NCBI GenBank assembly: GCA_015066625.1
Contig: SVOC01000010.1
Location: forward strand, 42,695-106,694
Length of the DNA: 64,000 nucleotides
Reading direction: 5' to 3'
Source: Oscillospiraceae bacterium
Lineage (GTDB): Bacteria > Bacillota > Clostridia > Oscillospirales > Acutalibacteraceae
In this document: positions 26,294-36,200 of the stretch, one piece after another
How positions within the stretch are numbered: the first letter of the stretch is position 1
Layout of the letters: each line of letters opens with the position of its first letter
Notes under the pieces: model-generated
Seen by the model: the letters and a program-made list of their open reading frames with translations, nothing else
What the model was told of the DNA's origin: nothing
Database searches by the model: none
Program-made: the position numbers and the translations under genes

Positions 26294-26659
26294 ATGGCAA
26301 AGAATTATGAAATGGCTGTGCTGATTGATTTCTACGGCGAAATGCTGACGGCAAAGCAGCGCGACTTTCTGGAATATTACTATAACGACGACCTCTCCCT
26401 CTCCGAAATAGCGGAAAATGAAGGCATAACCCGTCAGGGTGTGCGTGACGCAATCAAAAGAGCTGAAACTCAGCTTCTTGAAATGGAGTCACGTCTCGGC
26501 GTTGCAAGACGCTTTGAAGATATGCGCCGCAGTGTGGAAGAAATCATTGAGTGCTCAACCCAGATTTCGGAATATAATCTGCGCCACAGCCTTTCAAAAG
26601 AAATCAACGATTACAGCGTCAGAATCAAGGCTGCCGCCATGGCACTTCTTGAAAGCTGA
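26294..26659 (+). CDS. ylxM: YlxM/p13-family DNA-binding protein
   Basis: A 121-residue protein of the UPF0122 family with a sigma-70 region 4-like helix-turn-helix: LTAKQRDFLEYYYNDDLSLSEIA then EGITRQGVRDAIKRAE. It is encoded directly upstream of ffh in many Firmicutes and is thought to influence SRP function. GGAGGG lies 7 bases before the ATG at 26294. It is the first gene of a six-gene operon. Confidence 0.93.
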   Translation: MAKNYEMAVLIDFYGEMLTAKQRDFLEYYYNDDLSLSEIAENEGITRQGVRDAIKRAETQLLEMESRLGVARRFEDMRRSVEEIIECSTQISEYNLRHSLSKEINDYSVRIKAAAMALLES

Positions 26660-26702
26660 CAATTCCGAGTATACATACATTATATAATAAGGAGTGAATC
26701 AT

Positions 26703-28064
26703 TTGGCATTTGAAGGACTTTCAGACAGACTTGAATCTGCGTTTAAAAATCTCCGCAGCAAGGGCAGCCTGACCGAATCGGATGTAAGAAGCGCAATGCG
26801 TGAAGTCCGTATGGCCCTGCTCGAAGCTGACGTTAACTATAAAGTCGCCAAGGATTTCACAAACACCGTAACCGAAAAAGCAATCGGTGAAAAGGTTATG
26901 GAAAGCCTTACGCCCTCTCAGATGGTTATTAAAATCGTTAAAGAGGAGCTTGTAAGCCTTATGGGCGGAACTCAGAGCCGCCTTGCTTATGCAAGCCATC
27001 CGCCTACGGTTATCCTTATGTGCGGACTTCAGGGTTCAGGTAAAACAACTCACTGTGCAAAGCTTGCACTTATGCTTAAAAAGCAGAATCACAGACCTCT
27101 GCTTGTAGCCTGCGATATTTACAGACCCGCCGCAATCAAGCAGTTACAGGTTGTTGGTGAGCAGGTAGGTGCTCCCGTTTTTGAAATGGGTCAGACCAAC
27201 CCCGTAAGCATTGCAAAAGAAGCTATTGCGTATTCAAAGGATCACGGCTACGACTACGTTATCCTTGATACCGCAGGCCGACTTCACGTTGACGAAGAGC
27301 TTATGGACGAGCTTAAAGCCGTCAAGGCTGAGGCAAAGCCCCACGAAATTCTTCTTGTTGTTGACTCAATGACAGGTCAGGATGCCGTTAACGTAGCAAC
27401 CGCATTTGACGGTGCTCTGGGTATTGACGGTCTTATTCTTACAAAGCTTGACGGTGATACCCGAGGCGGTGCCGCACTTTCGGCAAGAGCTGTTACGGGC
27501 AAGCCCATAAAGTTTGTAGGTACAGGCGAAAAGCTTGAAAATCTTGATGTTTTCCATCCCGACAGAATGGCTTCAAGAATTCTCGGTATGGGCGACGTTC
27601 TTTCGCTTATTGAAAAAGCGGAACAGACCATTGACGAGAAAAAGGCTGCTGAGCTTGAAAAGAAGCTTATGCAGAATAAGTTTGACCTTAACGATTTGCT
27701 TGACCAGTTTGAACAAATCCGTAAAATGGGTTCCATTCAGGACCTTCTCGGAATGATCCCCGGTATAGGCAAAAAAGCAAAGGATATTGAGGTTGATGAA
27801 CGCAAGTTTGACCGTCTTAAAGCAATCATACTTTCAATGACGGAAAAAGAGCGTACTAACCCCGATATCATTAACCCCTCTCGCAAAAAAAGAATTGCAG
27901 CAGGCTGCGGACAGAGCATTGAAGATGTCAACAGACTTCTCAGTCAGTACAAACAGATGCAGAAAATGTTCAAACAGCTTGGCGGCAAAAAGGGCGGTAA
28001 ACGCCGCAGAAAGCAGCGTTTCCAGATACCCGCAGGCTTCGACCCTTCACAGTTCGGAATGTAA
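26703..28064 (+). CDS. ffh: Signal recognition particle protein Ffh
   Basis: GTPase that binds signal sequences on nascent chains and delivers ribosomes to the membrane. With the TTG start at 26703 the protein begins AFEGLSDRLES, the classical N terminus; GGAG lies 8 bases before this TTG but directly touches the in-frame GTG at 26694. The 453-residue protein has GLQGSGKTT (G1), DTAGRLHVD (G3), TKLDGDTRGG (G4) and a methionine-rich M domain ending QIPAGFDPSQFGM. No SRP RNA gene was found in the window. Confidence 0.97.
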   Translation: MAFEGLSDRLESAFKNLRSKGSLTESDVRSAMREVRMALLEADVNYKVAKDFTNTVTEKAIGEKVMESLTPSQMVIKIVKEELVSLMGGTQSRLAYASHPPTVILMCGLQGSGKTTHCAKLALMLKKQNHRPLLVACDIYRPAAIKQLQVVGEQVGAPVFEMGQTNPVSIAKEAIAYSKDHGYDYVILDTAGRLHVDEELMDELKAVKAEAKPHEILLVVDSMTGQDAVNVATAFDGALGIDGLILTKLDGDTRGGAALSARAVTGKPIKFVGTGEKLENLDVFHPDRMASRILGMGDVLSLIEKAEQTIDEKKAAELEKKLMQNKFDLNDLLDQFEQIRKMGSIQDLLGMIPGIGKKAKDIEVDERKFDRLKAIILSMTEKERTNPDIINPSRKKRIAAGCGQSIEDVNRLLSQYKQMQKMFKQLGGKKGGKRRRKQRFQIPAGFDPSQFGM

Positions 28065-28128
28065 TACAGCTCAAAGCTGATACATTATATATTAATTTTG
28101 TTAATTTTTATTTTTGGAGGAATTTATC

Positions 28129-28371
28129 ATGGCAGTAAAAATCAGACTTCGCCGTATGGGCGCAAAGAAGGCTCCCTTCTACCGTATCGTTGTTGCAGAT
28201 TCAAGATATCCCCGTGACGGCAGATTCATCGAGGAAATCGGAACCTACAACCCCGTTGCAACTCCCTCAGAGATTAAGGTAGATGCTGAAAAGGCAAAGC
28301 AGTGGATTGCTAACGGCGCACAGCCCACAGACACTGTTAAGGCTATCCTTAAAAAAGAAGGCGTTCTTTAA
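28129..28371 (+). CDS. rpsP: 30S ribosomal protein S16
   Basis: Small-subunit protein of 80 residues with the normal start [20 protein letters not shown] and [33 protein letters not shown] features. GGAGG lies 8 bases before the ATG at 28129. It follows ffh in the translation operon. Confidence 0.98.
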   Translation: MAVKIRLRRMGAKKAPFYRIVVADSRYPRDGRFIEEIGTYNPVATPSEIKVDAEKAKQWIANGAQPTDTVKAILKKEGVL

Positions 28372-28394
28372 TCTTTTAACAAGAGGTTAAAACA

Positions 28395-28628
28395 ATGAAG
28401 GATTTACTTGTAAGCATCGCTCAGGGTCTTGTTGATGACCCCGCAGCGGTAACTGTTACTGTTGACGAGCCCTCTGAGGACGGCACTGTTGTATATCATC
28501 TTCATGTTGGTGAGGCTGATATGGGCAGAGTTATCGGCAAGCAGGGAAGAATTGCAAAGGCTATCCGCACTGTTATGCGTGCAGCCGCTACTCGTCAGAG
28601 CACAAGGGTTGTTGTAGAAATTGATTAA
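28395..28628 (+). CDS. khpA: KH-domain RNA-binding protein KhpA
   Basis: A 77-residue single KH-domain protein (YlqC family) with the RNA-binding loop GRVIGKQGRIAKAIRT. KhpA pairs with KhpB in several Gram-positive bacteria and affects cell division and small-RNA biology. It lies between rpsP and rimM, its usual place; its stop overlaps the rimM start by 8 bases. Confidence 0.96.
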   Translation: MKDLLVSIAQGLVDDPAAVTVTVDEPSEDGTVVYHLHVGEADMGRVIGKQGRIAKAIRTVMRAAATRQSTRVVVEID

Positions 28629-29142
28629 GGAATTTCTTGAAATCGGTGAAATAGTAGGCACTCACGGAATAAGAGGCGAAATGCGCCTTAATCCGTGGTG
28701 CGATTCACCTGAATTCGTAACCGGATTTAAAACTTTATATCTGGACAGCAATGAAGGCTGTGCGGTGCAGATTAAATCTGCAAGGCCGCACGGCAACATT
28801 GTTTTGTTGACGGTCAAGGATATCGACACGGTTGAAAAAGCTCAGAAAATGAGAGGTAAAATTCTCTATATGAAGCGCAGTGATGCAAAGCTGCCGGAAG
28901 GCACTTATTTCATTGCGGAGCTTAAAGGTTGCACCGTTTACGATGCCGACTGCCCTGAAAAGGTATACGGCACACTGACGGATGTAAGCGAAACAGGTGC
29001 AAACGATGTATGGCACATAAGAGCAGAGGACGGCAGAGAATATCTTATTCCCTCTATCCCCGATGTTGTTATTGACACCGATGTTGCAAACAACCGTATT
29101 GTTATCAGACCGCTGAAAGGTATTTTTGACGATGAGGATTGA
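28621..29142 (+). CDS. rimM: Ribosome maturation factor RimM
   Basis: Binds S19 and the 30S head during maturation. The 173-residue protein has the N-terminal [16 protein letters not shown] motif and the PRC-barrel C-terminal domain with [22 protein letters not shown]. The start appears to be a TTG at 28621 inside the end of khpA, the only start giving the usual N terminus; this suggests translational coupling to khpA. Confidence 0.95.
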   Translation: MIKEFLEIGEIVGTHGIRGEMRLNPWCDSPEFVTGFKTLYLDSNEGCAVQIKSARPHGNIVLLTVKDIDTVEKAQKMRGKILYMKRSDAKLPEGTYFIAELKGCTVYDADCPEKVYGTLTDVSETGANDVWHIRAEDGREYLIPSIPDVVIDTDVANNRIVIRPLKGIFDDED

Positions 29143-29869
29143 TATTTTAACCCTTTTCCCCGAAATGTGCGAAAGCGTATTGGGTGAAAGCATTATAGGC
29201 AGGGCTAGAGCCAACGGATGCGTTGAAATCAACTGCCGCAATATCAGAGATTATACTCATGATAAACACAACCGTGTTGACGATGCGCCTTACGGCGGCG
29301 GCACGGGAATGATTATGCAGACTCAGCCCATATACGATTGTTTTGCCGCACTTTGCGAAGAAACAGGCACACGTCCTCATCTTATTTACCTCTCCCCTCA
29401 GGGTAAAACTCTGACTCAGGAGAAGGTAAAAGAGCTTTCAACGCTTGATAACATAGCACTGCTTTGCGGTCACTACGAAGGCATAGACCAAAGGGTTATT
29501 GATGAAATCGTTGATGAAGAAATTTCAATCGGCGATTATGTGCTGACCGGCGGCGAATTACCTGCACTTATTCTTGCAGACAGCATTTCAAGAATGCTTC
29601 CCGGCGTACTTGCCAACGAGGATGCATTCACTCTTGAAAGCCATTATTCGGGTCTGCTTGAATATCCTCAGTACACACGCCCCTTTGAGTGGCACGGTGA
29701 AAAAGTGCCTGAGGTGCTTATTTCGGGTCATCATGCCAACATTCAGAAATGGCAGAGAGAGCAAAGCCTTAAACGGACTCTTGAACGCCGACCCGATATG
29801 CTGGCAAAAGCAGAGCTGACAAAGAAAGATAAAGAATATCTGGATAAACTTAAAACCTCCGAGGAATGA
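29132..29869 (+). CDS. trmD: tRNA (guanine(37)-N1)-methyltransferase
   Basis: SPOUT methyltransferase that makes m1G37 in tRNA and prevents frameshifts. The 245-residue protein starts [12 protein letters not shown] and carries [25 protein letters not shown] and [14 protein letters not shown], the knotted SAM site. It overlaps the end of rimM. Usually rplS follows directly; here a bidirectional terminator follows and rplS is elsewhere. Confidence 0.98.
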   Translation: MRIDILTLFPEMCESVLGESIIGRARANGCVEINCRNIRDYTHDKHNRVDDAPYGGGTGMIMQTQPIYDCFAALCEETGTRPHLIYLSPQGKTLTQEKVKELSTLDNIALLCGHYEGIDQRVIDEIVDEEISIGDYVLTGGELPALILADSISRMLPGVLANEDAFTLESHYSGLLEYPQYTRPFEWHGEKVPEVLISGHHANIQKWQREQSLKRTLERRPDMLAKAELTKKDKEYLDKLKTSEE

Positions 29870-29887
29870 ACCCCGGAGGTTTATTTT
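29854..29887. terminator. Bidirectional terminator between trmD and the BspA-like gene
   Basis: AACCTCCG and CGGAGGTT pair across a 12-base loop that contains the trmD stop, followed by TTATTTTTTA on the + side; the A run on the other side gives T residues for the leftward gene. Confidence 0.88.
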
Positions 29888-31441
29888 TTAATACCAGAAT
29901 ATACCCAGCAGGAAAATCAGGATTATCCACTGCCACCAGGCATATGAAACATTGACGCTGAACTGTGCGGTGCAGCCTTCGTATGTTACATCAATAACCT
30001 GTGCCCCTGTTTTACCGAGTGTGGTGGTGTTTACCTCATATCCGCTTGAAACGGTTTCGGTTGAGCCGTCGGTATACATAACCGAAAGCTTAAGACCGGT
30101 TGTATCAAGAGTATCCTTGTAGTAATAGCTTGTTTTGGTGGGAAGTGTAAGAACGGAAACGGATTTTACCGTCTTCTCGCCTTCGCCTTTTATTCTGTAA
30201 TTTACGGAATTTTCAACTGCGTATGTATGCGCCGCAGAACCGCTGTCAACAACAAGGGTAATATTTTCACACTCGGTGAAAACGCCTCTTTCAATGGTTG
30301 TAACCGTTGATGGCACGCTGAAATCTCCGAGAGCAGTGCATCCTTTGAATGCGCCGATACCGATTTTTTTGACACTTGCGGGAATCGAAACGCTTGTAAG
30401 CTTTGAGCAATCCTCAAAGCTCTTGGTGCCGATTTCGGTAACACCGTTCTGAATAATCACGGATTCAAGGGATGACATATAGAAAGCACTTTCAAAGGTT
30501 TCAACATTTGCAGGGATTATAAGGGTTCTCAGCGCTTCGCATCTGCCGAAGGACTGTGAACCCAGCTTTGTGACAGTTGAAGGAAGCTGAACATCTGCAA
30601 GCTTTTTACATTTGTAGAATGCAAAATTATCAAGGATTTCAAGCCCCGAAGGAAGTGTTACCTTTGTAAGCGTGGTGTTATCGCCGAAGGCGTAATCGGC
30701 AATAACCTTTGTGCCGCTGAGAACGGTGTAGGATGTACCCGACTTTGCGTTGGGATATTGAAGCAGAGCCTTCTTACCTGTTGAAGGGTCGGGACCGTAA
30801 AGGACACCGTTCGAACCGCTGTAAACCGTGTTACCGCCTGCAACATTGAAGGAGCTTATTGAATTGCAGCCGATAAAAGCATTCTTACCTATGGATGTTA
30901 CGGTTGCGGGAATCGCAATGCTTGTAAGACTGCCGCAAAGACCGAAAGCTTCACTGCCGATTGATGTTACCGAAGCGGGAATCGTAAAATCTTCAAGGGA
31001 TGAACAGCCGTTGAACATCCTCTGAGAAATGATTTTTGTGTCTGCAGGCAGGCTGAGTGTACTGATTGAACGGCAATTATAGAAAGCTTCTGTGCCGAAG
31101 GTACAGGTACTGCCTTCGAAAATAACGGTTTCAAGCTTATCACAGTTGCTGAAAGCCGAATTGCCTACCTTGGTCACACTTGAAGGAACGGTTATTTTTG
31201 TTATCCTTGTGCATCCGCTGAATGCACTGTTGCCTATCTGGGTAACCGCAACTCCGTTGTATGTATCAGGGATATCAATCTCACCCGATGCTGTTGAAAG
31301 ACAGCTTGTTACAACTGCAAAACCGTCATATGCTCTTATTGTCAGGTAACTCTCACCTGCCGCCGAAGCAAACACGCCCATACAGGACAGTGCTATTGCC
31401 AGCGAAAGAATCAGGCTGAGAATTTTTGCGATTTTTTTCAT
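29888..31441 (-). CDS. BspA-like leucine-rich-repeat surface protein
   Basis: A 517-residue secreted protein. A signal peptide (MKKIAKILSLILSLAIALSC... to about residue 27) precedes some dozen BspA-type repeats (LRR_5) with the pattern IGxxAFxxCxxLxxVxIPxSVT, between residues 40 and 405. A bacterial Ig-like domain (about 420-500, with KTSYYYKDTLDTTGLKLSVMYTDG-type spacing) follows. The last 20 residues are hydrophobic (WWQWIILIFLLGIFWY) and may anchor it in the membrane; no LPXTG motif is seen. Such proteins are common surface adhesins of gut bacteria. The ATG at 31441 follows AGGGGGAC. Confidence 0.9.
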   Translation of the reverse strand: MKKIAKILSLILSLAIALSCMGVFASAAGESYLTIRAYDGFAVVTSCLSTASGEIDIPDTYNGVAVTQIGNSAFSGCTRITKITVPSSVTKVGNSAFSNCDKLETVIFEGSTCTFGTEAFYNCRSISTLSLPADTKIISQRMFNGCSSLEDFTIPASVTSIGSEAFGLCGSLTSIAIPATVTSIGKNAFIGCNSISSFNVAGGNTVYSGSNGVLYGPDPSTGKKALLQYPNAKSGTSYTVLSGTKVIADYAFGDNTTLTKVTLPSGLEILDNFAFYKCKKLADVQLPSTVTKLGSQSFGRCEALRTLIIPANVETFESAFYMSSLESVIIQNGVTEIGTKSFEDCSKLTSVSIPASVKKIGIGAFKGCTALGDFSVPSTVTTIERGVFTECENITLVVDSGSAAHTYAVENSVNYRIKGEGEKTVKSVSVLTLPTKTSYYYKDTLDTTGLKLSVMYTDGSTETVSSGYEVNTTTLGKTGAQVIDVTYEGCTAQFSVNVSYAWWQWIILIFLLGIFWY

Positions 31442-31476
31442 AGTTTGTCCCCCTGTAAAATAATATCGCATCTTGA

Positions 31477-31505
31477 ATTATATCTTATTTTCTATAAAAA
31501 ATCAA
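31477..31505 (-). promoter_or_regulatory. Predicted sigma-A promoter of the BspA-like gene
   Basis: On the minus strand TTGATT (31500-31505), 17 bases, TATAAT (31477-31482). Confidence 0.75.
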
Positions 31506-31535
31506 TATATATTGTTCAACTTCGGTCTAATCATA

Positions 31536-31564
31536 TTGACAAATATGTGCGAAATTACTAAAAT
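31536..31564 (+). promoter_or_regulatory. Predicted sigma-A promoter of the phosphoesterase-glycosidase operon
   Basis: TTGACA (31536-31541), 17 bases, TAAAAT (31559-31564). It diverges from the BspA-like promoter 30 bases away. Confidence 0.75.
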
Positions 31565-31592
31565 TAACTTAATCTATTACAGGAGAAAAATT

Positions 31593-33233
31593 ATGATTGA
31601 CAAAAACGGAAATTTCTGTAAACCCGAAAGAGGTTCAACCTGCAATCCCGACCACATAATGCTTGCGTTCTGCGGAGATGCCAAAACGTGTATGTCGGTT
31701 ATCTGGCGTACCTGCACGGATATAACCGACGGCTACATTCTTTACCGCAAGGAAACGGAAGGAAACTGGGTAAGACAAAATGCGGAATACGCAACAAAAG
31801 AAACGGATATTGATATCAGCAACTATTATTCCGTAAGGCTCAGCGGTCTTGAGCCGGGAACGAAATATGTATACAACGTAGGTTCGGACGATTACAGAAG
31901 TGAAAACTTCACTTTTGAAACCGAGCCCGAAAATCTTGATAAGTTCAGCTTTATTGTTATTACGGACCATCAGAAGGGTGACCCCTGCCATCTGCCCGAT
32001 TACAGCATGGTTGGCGATATGCTCAGAGACGCACTGAAAAAACATCCCGAATGCAGATTCATTTTCACTGCGGGCGATAACTGCGATAACGGTCAGAACG
32101 AAGTGCAGTGGAACGGAATGTTTGAGGGTCTTAAAGGCATTATTGAAAGTATGCCTTATATGATGACTACAGGTAATCACGATAACCGCGGCTACATCAC
32201 ATATTTTCCCGAGCCTACGGGTAAATACTACCTTGAGCACGCCGATTTCTTTGATTTCCAGTTCGGTCCTGCTTATCCCGATAACGGTCCCGAAGGCTAT
32301 ACGGGCGAAAACTATTCCTTCGACTACGGCAACACTCATTTCCTTGTGCTGGGTATAAACGCACCTCAGGTTGTTGAGGATTGGGCGTATAACGACCTGC
32401 AAAACAGCAACAAAACCTGGAAGCTGGGTGCATATCACTTTCCCATTTACCCCGTTATGCCCGAGGGTCAGAATAACGACGGCTATCCCTGGCTGAGAAA
32501 ACCCATTGAAGACGGCAGACTTGACATTCTTTTCGAAGGTCACGAGCATTCGTTCGCACGCACATTCCCCACTAAAAACGATGAGCATTTTGACCGTCCG
32601 TCGGAAGGCACTGTTCACTATATTGTCGGTAACGGCGGCGGAAACATATACCACTCAAACGCACCCAAAGTATGGCACAGTGCGTTTTATCCCCAGGAAA
32701 TCCGTGTAGGTTCATATACCCTGGTTGAGATTAACGGTGATGTACTGACCGCTACAGCCTATCTTGCAGACGGCAGAATAATAGATGTATTCACAATCGA
32801 CAAATCCAAAGACCTTATCACACCCTATGCCCTTGCACCTACATACGATTGGACCAAAATGGCATTCAAAGGGCAGATGCTTGAACTTATTGCCCGTGAG
32901 CTTTATGCCGAATACAAAGACGGTATGTGGTACGCACCCTTCGGTGTTGTTGTTCAGTTCATAGGCGGTAAGGTTATCAAGGAAAAAGACAGCCTTTATG
33001 TTGAGGTTTACGGACACAGAGCAACCTTCACAGAAGGCAGTAAGCTTGCAAAGACTGACCTTGGAACGATTGAAATGATGGGCACTCCCTATTTTGTAAG
33101 AAATCAGCTTTACGTGCCCGTTGACGATACCGCAAAAATGTTTGAAATGGAATGGTATCACGCCAAACGCAACAATTTTATAAACTGGAACACACCCAGC
33201 GAGGATAAACCTCTCTGTAAACATCCCCAATAA
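31593..33233 (+). CDS. Purple-acid-phosphatase-like metallophosphoesterase, no signal peptide
   Basis: A 546-residue protein. Residues 25-115 form a fibronectin-like N-terminal domain as in purple acid phosphatases (SVRLSGLEPGTKYVYNVGSD). The catalytic domain has AGDNCDNG, TTGNHDNRG and FEGHEHSFART; the first metal block reads VITDHQKGD, unlike the usual DxH or GDxG. Residues 430-540 resemble a copper-amine-oxidase-N-type beta domain (YVPVDDTAKMFEMEW). There is no signal peptide, although relatives are mostly secreted, so it may act on an imported compound. AGGAG precedes the ATG at 31593. It is 13 bases from the glycosidase gene and shares its promoter. Confidence 0.78.
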   Translation: MIDKNGNFCKPERGSTCNPDHIMLAFCGDAKTCMSVIWRTCTDITDGYILYRKETEGNWVRQNAEYATKETDIDISNYYSVRLSGLEPGTKYVYNVGSDDYRSENFTFETEPENLDKFSFIVITDHQKGDPCHLPDYSMVGDMLRDALKKHPECRFIFTAGDNCDNGQNEVQWNGMFEGLKGIIESMPYMMTTGNHDNRGYITYFPEPTGKYYLEHADFFDFQFGPAYPDNGPEGYTGENYSFDYGNTHFLVLGINAPQVVEDWAYNDLQNSNKTWKLGAYHFPIYPVMPEGQNNDGYPWLRKPIEDGRLDILFEGHEHSFARTFPTKNDEHFDRPSEGTVHYIVGNGGGNIYHSNAPKVWHSAFYPQEIRVGSYTLVEINGDVLTATAYLADGRIIDVFTIDKSKDLITPYALAPTYDWTKMAFKGQMLELIARELYAEYKDGMWYAPFGVVVQFIGGKVIKEKDSLYVEVYGHRATFTEGSKLAKTDLGTIEMMGTPYFVRNQLYVPVDDTAKMFEMEWYHAKRNNFINWNTPSEDKPLCKHPQ

Positions 33234-33246
33234 AGGAGAAAGAACT

Positions 33247-36200
33247 ATGCTTTACAAAAAAAATTCGGCACCTACACTTTCAGATGAGCTCTTTATGAAC
33301 CCCACCTGCGAATACAGAGGCACTCCCTTCTGGGCATGGAACAGCGACCTTAAAGCCGAAGAGCTTTGCCGTCAGATTGAGATATTCAAGAAAATGGGTC
33401 TCGGCGGCTTCCATATGCATGTGCGTACGGGTATGTCAACAAATTACCTTTCGGACGAATTTATGTCACTTATCAAATGCTGCTGTGAAAAAGCAGATAA
33501 GGAGCATATGCTTGCCTGGCTTTACGATGAGGACAGATGGCCCTCGGGTGCCGCAGGCGGACTTGTTACAAAGGATGAGGAATACAGAGCACGCTGTCTG
33601 CTTATGACAACAGAGCCCTGTGACAACGAAGATGTTGCCGCAACAATCATTGATTCCCGTGCGGAAGGCGGCAGAGAAGGCAAAGGCTGGCTTATCAATT
33701 GCTACGACATCATTCTTGATGAAAACGGTTTCCTTAAAAACTATAAAATAATCGGTGAAGAAGATGAGGCAGAAGGCACAAAATGGTATGCCTACCTTAA
33801 AATCCACGCTCCCTCTCCCTGGTACAACAATCAGACCTATCTTGACACTCTTAACCCCAAGGCAGTTCAGCGTTTTGTTGAAGTTACACACGAAAGATAC
33901 AAGCAGGTTATCGGCGAAAGCTTCGGCGGTGTAGTGCCCGCAATCTTCACGGATGAACCCCAGTTCACACGCAAGGATGTTCTTGATAATTCAACGGATA
34001 AAGACGATATTACCATGCCCTGGACAGATGATTTACCCGATACATATATGGCACAGTACGGCGAAGATATTCTTTCAACTCTTCCCGAAATCTTCTGGGA
34101 GCTTCCCGACGGCAAGGTTTCAACAACCCGCTATCACTACCATGATCATATTTCCGAACGCTTTGCAGAAGCTTTTGCCGATGTATGCGGCTCTTGGTGC
34201 AGAGAAAACGGAATTGCACTTACGGGTCATATGATGGAAGAACCCTCCCTTCACAGCCAGACAGCAGCTCTCGGCGATGCAATGCGTTCATACAGAGGCT
34301 TTGACCTGCCCGGTATCGATATGCTTTGTGCTAATTTTGAATTCACAACCGCAAAGCAAGCACAATCCGCAGTACATCAGTACGGCAGAGAAGGTATGCT
34401 TTCAGAGCTTTACGGTGTTACGGGCTGGGACTACGATTTCAGAGGCTACAAGCTTCACGGCGACTGGCAGGCATGCCTGGGCGTTACAATCAGAGTTCCT
34501 CACCTTTCCTGGTATGCAATGGGCGGCGAAGCAAAGCGTGACTACCCTGCTTCAATCCATTATCAGTCACCCTGGTGGGAAGAATTCTCATACCTTGAAG
34601 ACCATTTTGCAAGGGTAAACACCGCCATGACAAGAGGTAAGCCCGTTGTCAAGGTAGGCGTTATTCATCCTGTTGAAAGCTTCTGGCTCCACTGGGGTCC
34701 CAACGATAAAACAGCACTTATCCGTGAAAATATGGATCAAAAATTCCAGAATATTACCGATTGGCTTCTCAAAGGCAGCATAGATTTCAACTTTATCAGC
34801 GAATCACTTCTGCCCTCACTTTGCGAAAAAGCATCTGCTCCCCTGCAAGTAGGCGAAATGACTTATGATGCGGTTATCGTTCCCGATTGCGAAACGCTGC
34901 GCTCAACTACTTTGGAATGCCTTGAAGCATTCAGAAATGCAGGCGGCAAGCTGATTTTCCTCGGTAATGCACCCAAGTTCACCGACGGTATTCCCGACGG
35001 CAGAGGCAAGGCACTTTATGAGGCATCAACCGTCCTTCCCTACGACAGAGAAAAGCTTCTCAACGCACTTGATGAAAACAGAACGGTTACTCTCCGTATG
35101 GCAAACGGCAGACTTTCAGACGGCTTTATTTATCAGCTCCGTCAGGACGGTATCAGCCGTTGGCTCTTCATAAGCCGTTGCAAAGAACCCTATAATAAAG
35201 ACTGCATCCGTGAAAATCACCTTCGAATCACCATCAGCGGTGAATTCACACCCTATGTTTACGATACAATCTGCGGTAACATTACACCAGTTGCCTGTGA
35301 ATACATTGGCGGCAACACGGTTATTGCAAAAACTCTTTACGATTATGACAGTCTGCTGTTAAGACTTGATGAAGGCAAATCGGAAATTTCCGTAGCAAAG
35401 GAAAAAGAAATTTCCTCCGCCGATGCTAAGGCTATGCCTGCACTTGTACCCTATACCCTTTCCGAACGCAATGCATATCTGCTTGATATTGCTGAATTTG
35501 CCCTTGACGGCGGCGAGTTTATGGCAGAGGAAGAAATTCTCCGTCTTGACAATGTATGCCGTGAAATGGTCGGATTTGTTGAACGCGGCGGCAATGTTGC
35601 TCAGCCCTGGGTTATCGCACCCGAAACTATTGAGCATCACATAACCCTCAGATTCAGAATCAACAGTGAGATTGATTACAGCGGTGCAGAGCTTGCTCTC
35701 GAAGATGCCGAAAAGGCAAAAATTGTCTTCAACGGCAACGAAATCGCAAATAATATCACTGGCTGGTATACCGATAAGGACATCAAAACCGTACCTCTTA
35801 CAGATATTGTAAAGGGTGAAAATATTCTTGAAATCACTCTGCCCTTCGGTACACGTACAAACACCGAATGGTGCTACATTCTCGGTGACTTCGGCGTTAA
35901 GGTAATCGGCAGAGAAAAAACGATTACCAACCTTCCCGAAAAGCTGGGCTTCGGCACAATTACAAATCAGGGTCTGCCCTTCTACGGCGGTAATATCACC
36001 TATCATCTTGAAGCGGAAGGCACAGGTATGAGAGTGGAAGCTACCCGTTACAGAGGTGCATTGATTTCCGTTGCCGTTGACGGTGAGGAAAAAGGCAAGG
36101 TCGTATATCCGCCTTACCTTATTGATGTTGACGGACTTGCAGATGGCAAGCACAAGGTTGATATCACCCTTTTCGGCAACAGATACAACGCTTTCGGCCC

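Noticed and set aside
31635..32654. 339-codon open frame on the minus strand opposite the phosphoesterase gene
   Set aside because: It mirrors the codon pattern of the real gene, has no ribosome site and resembles no protein family.
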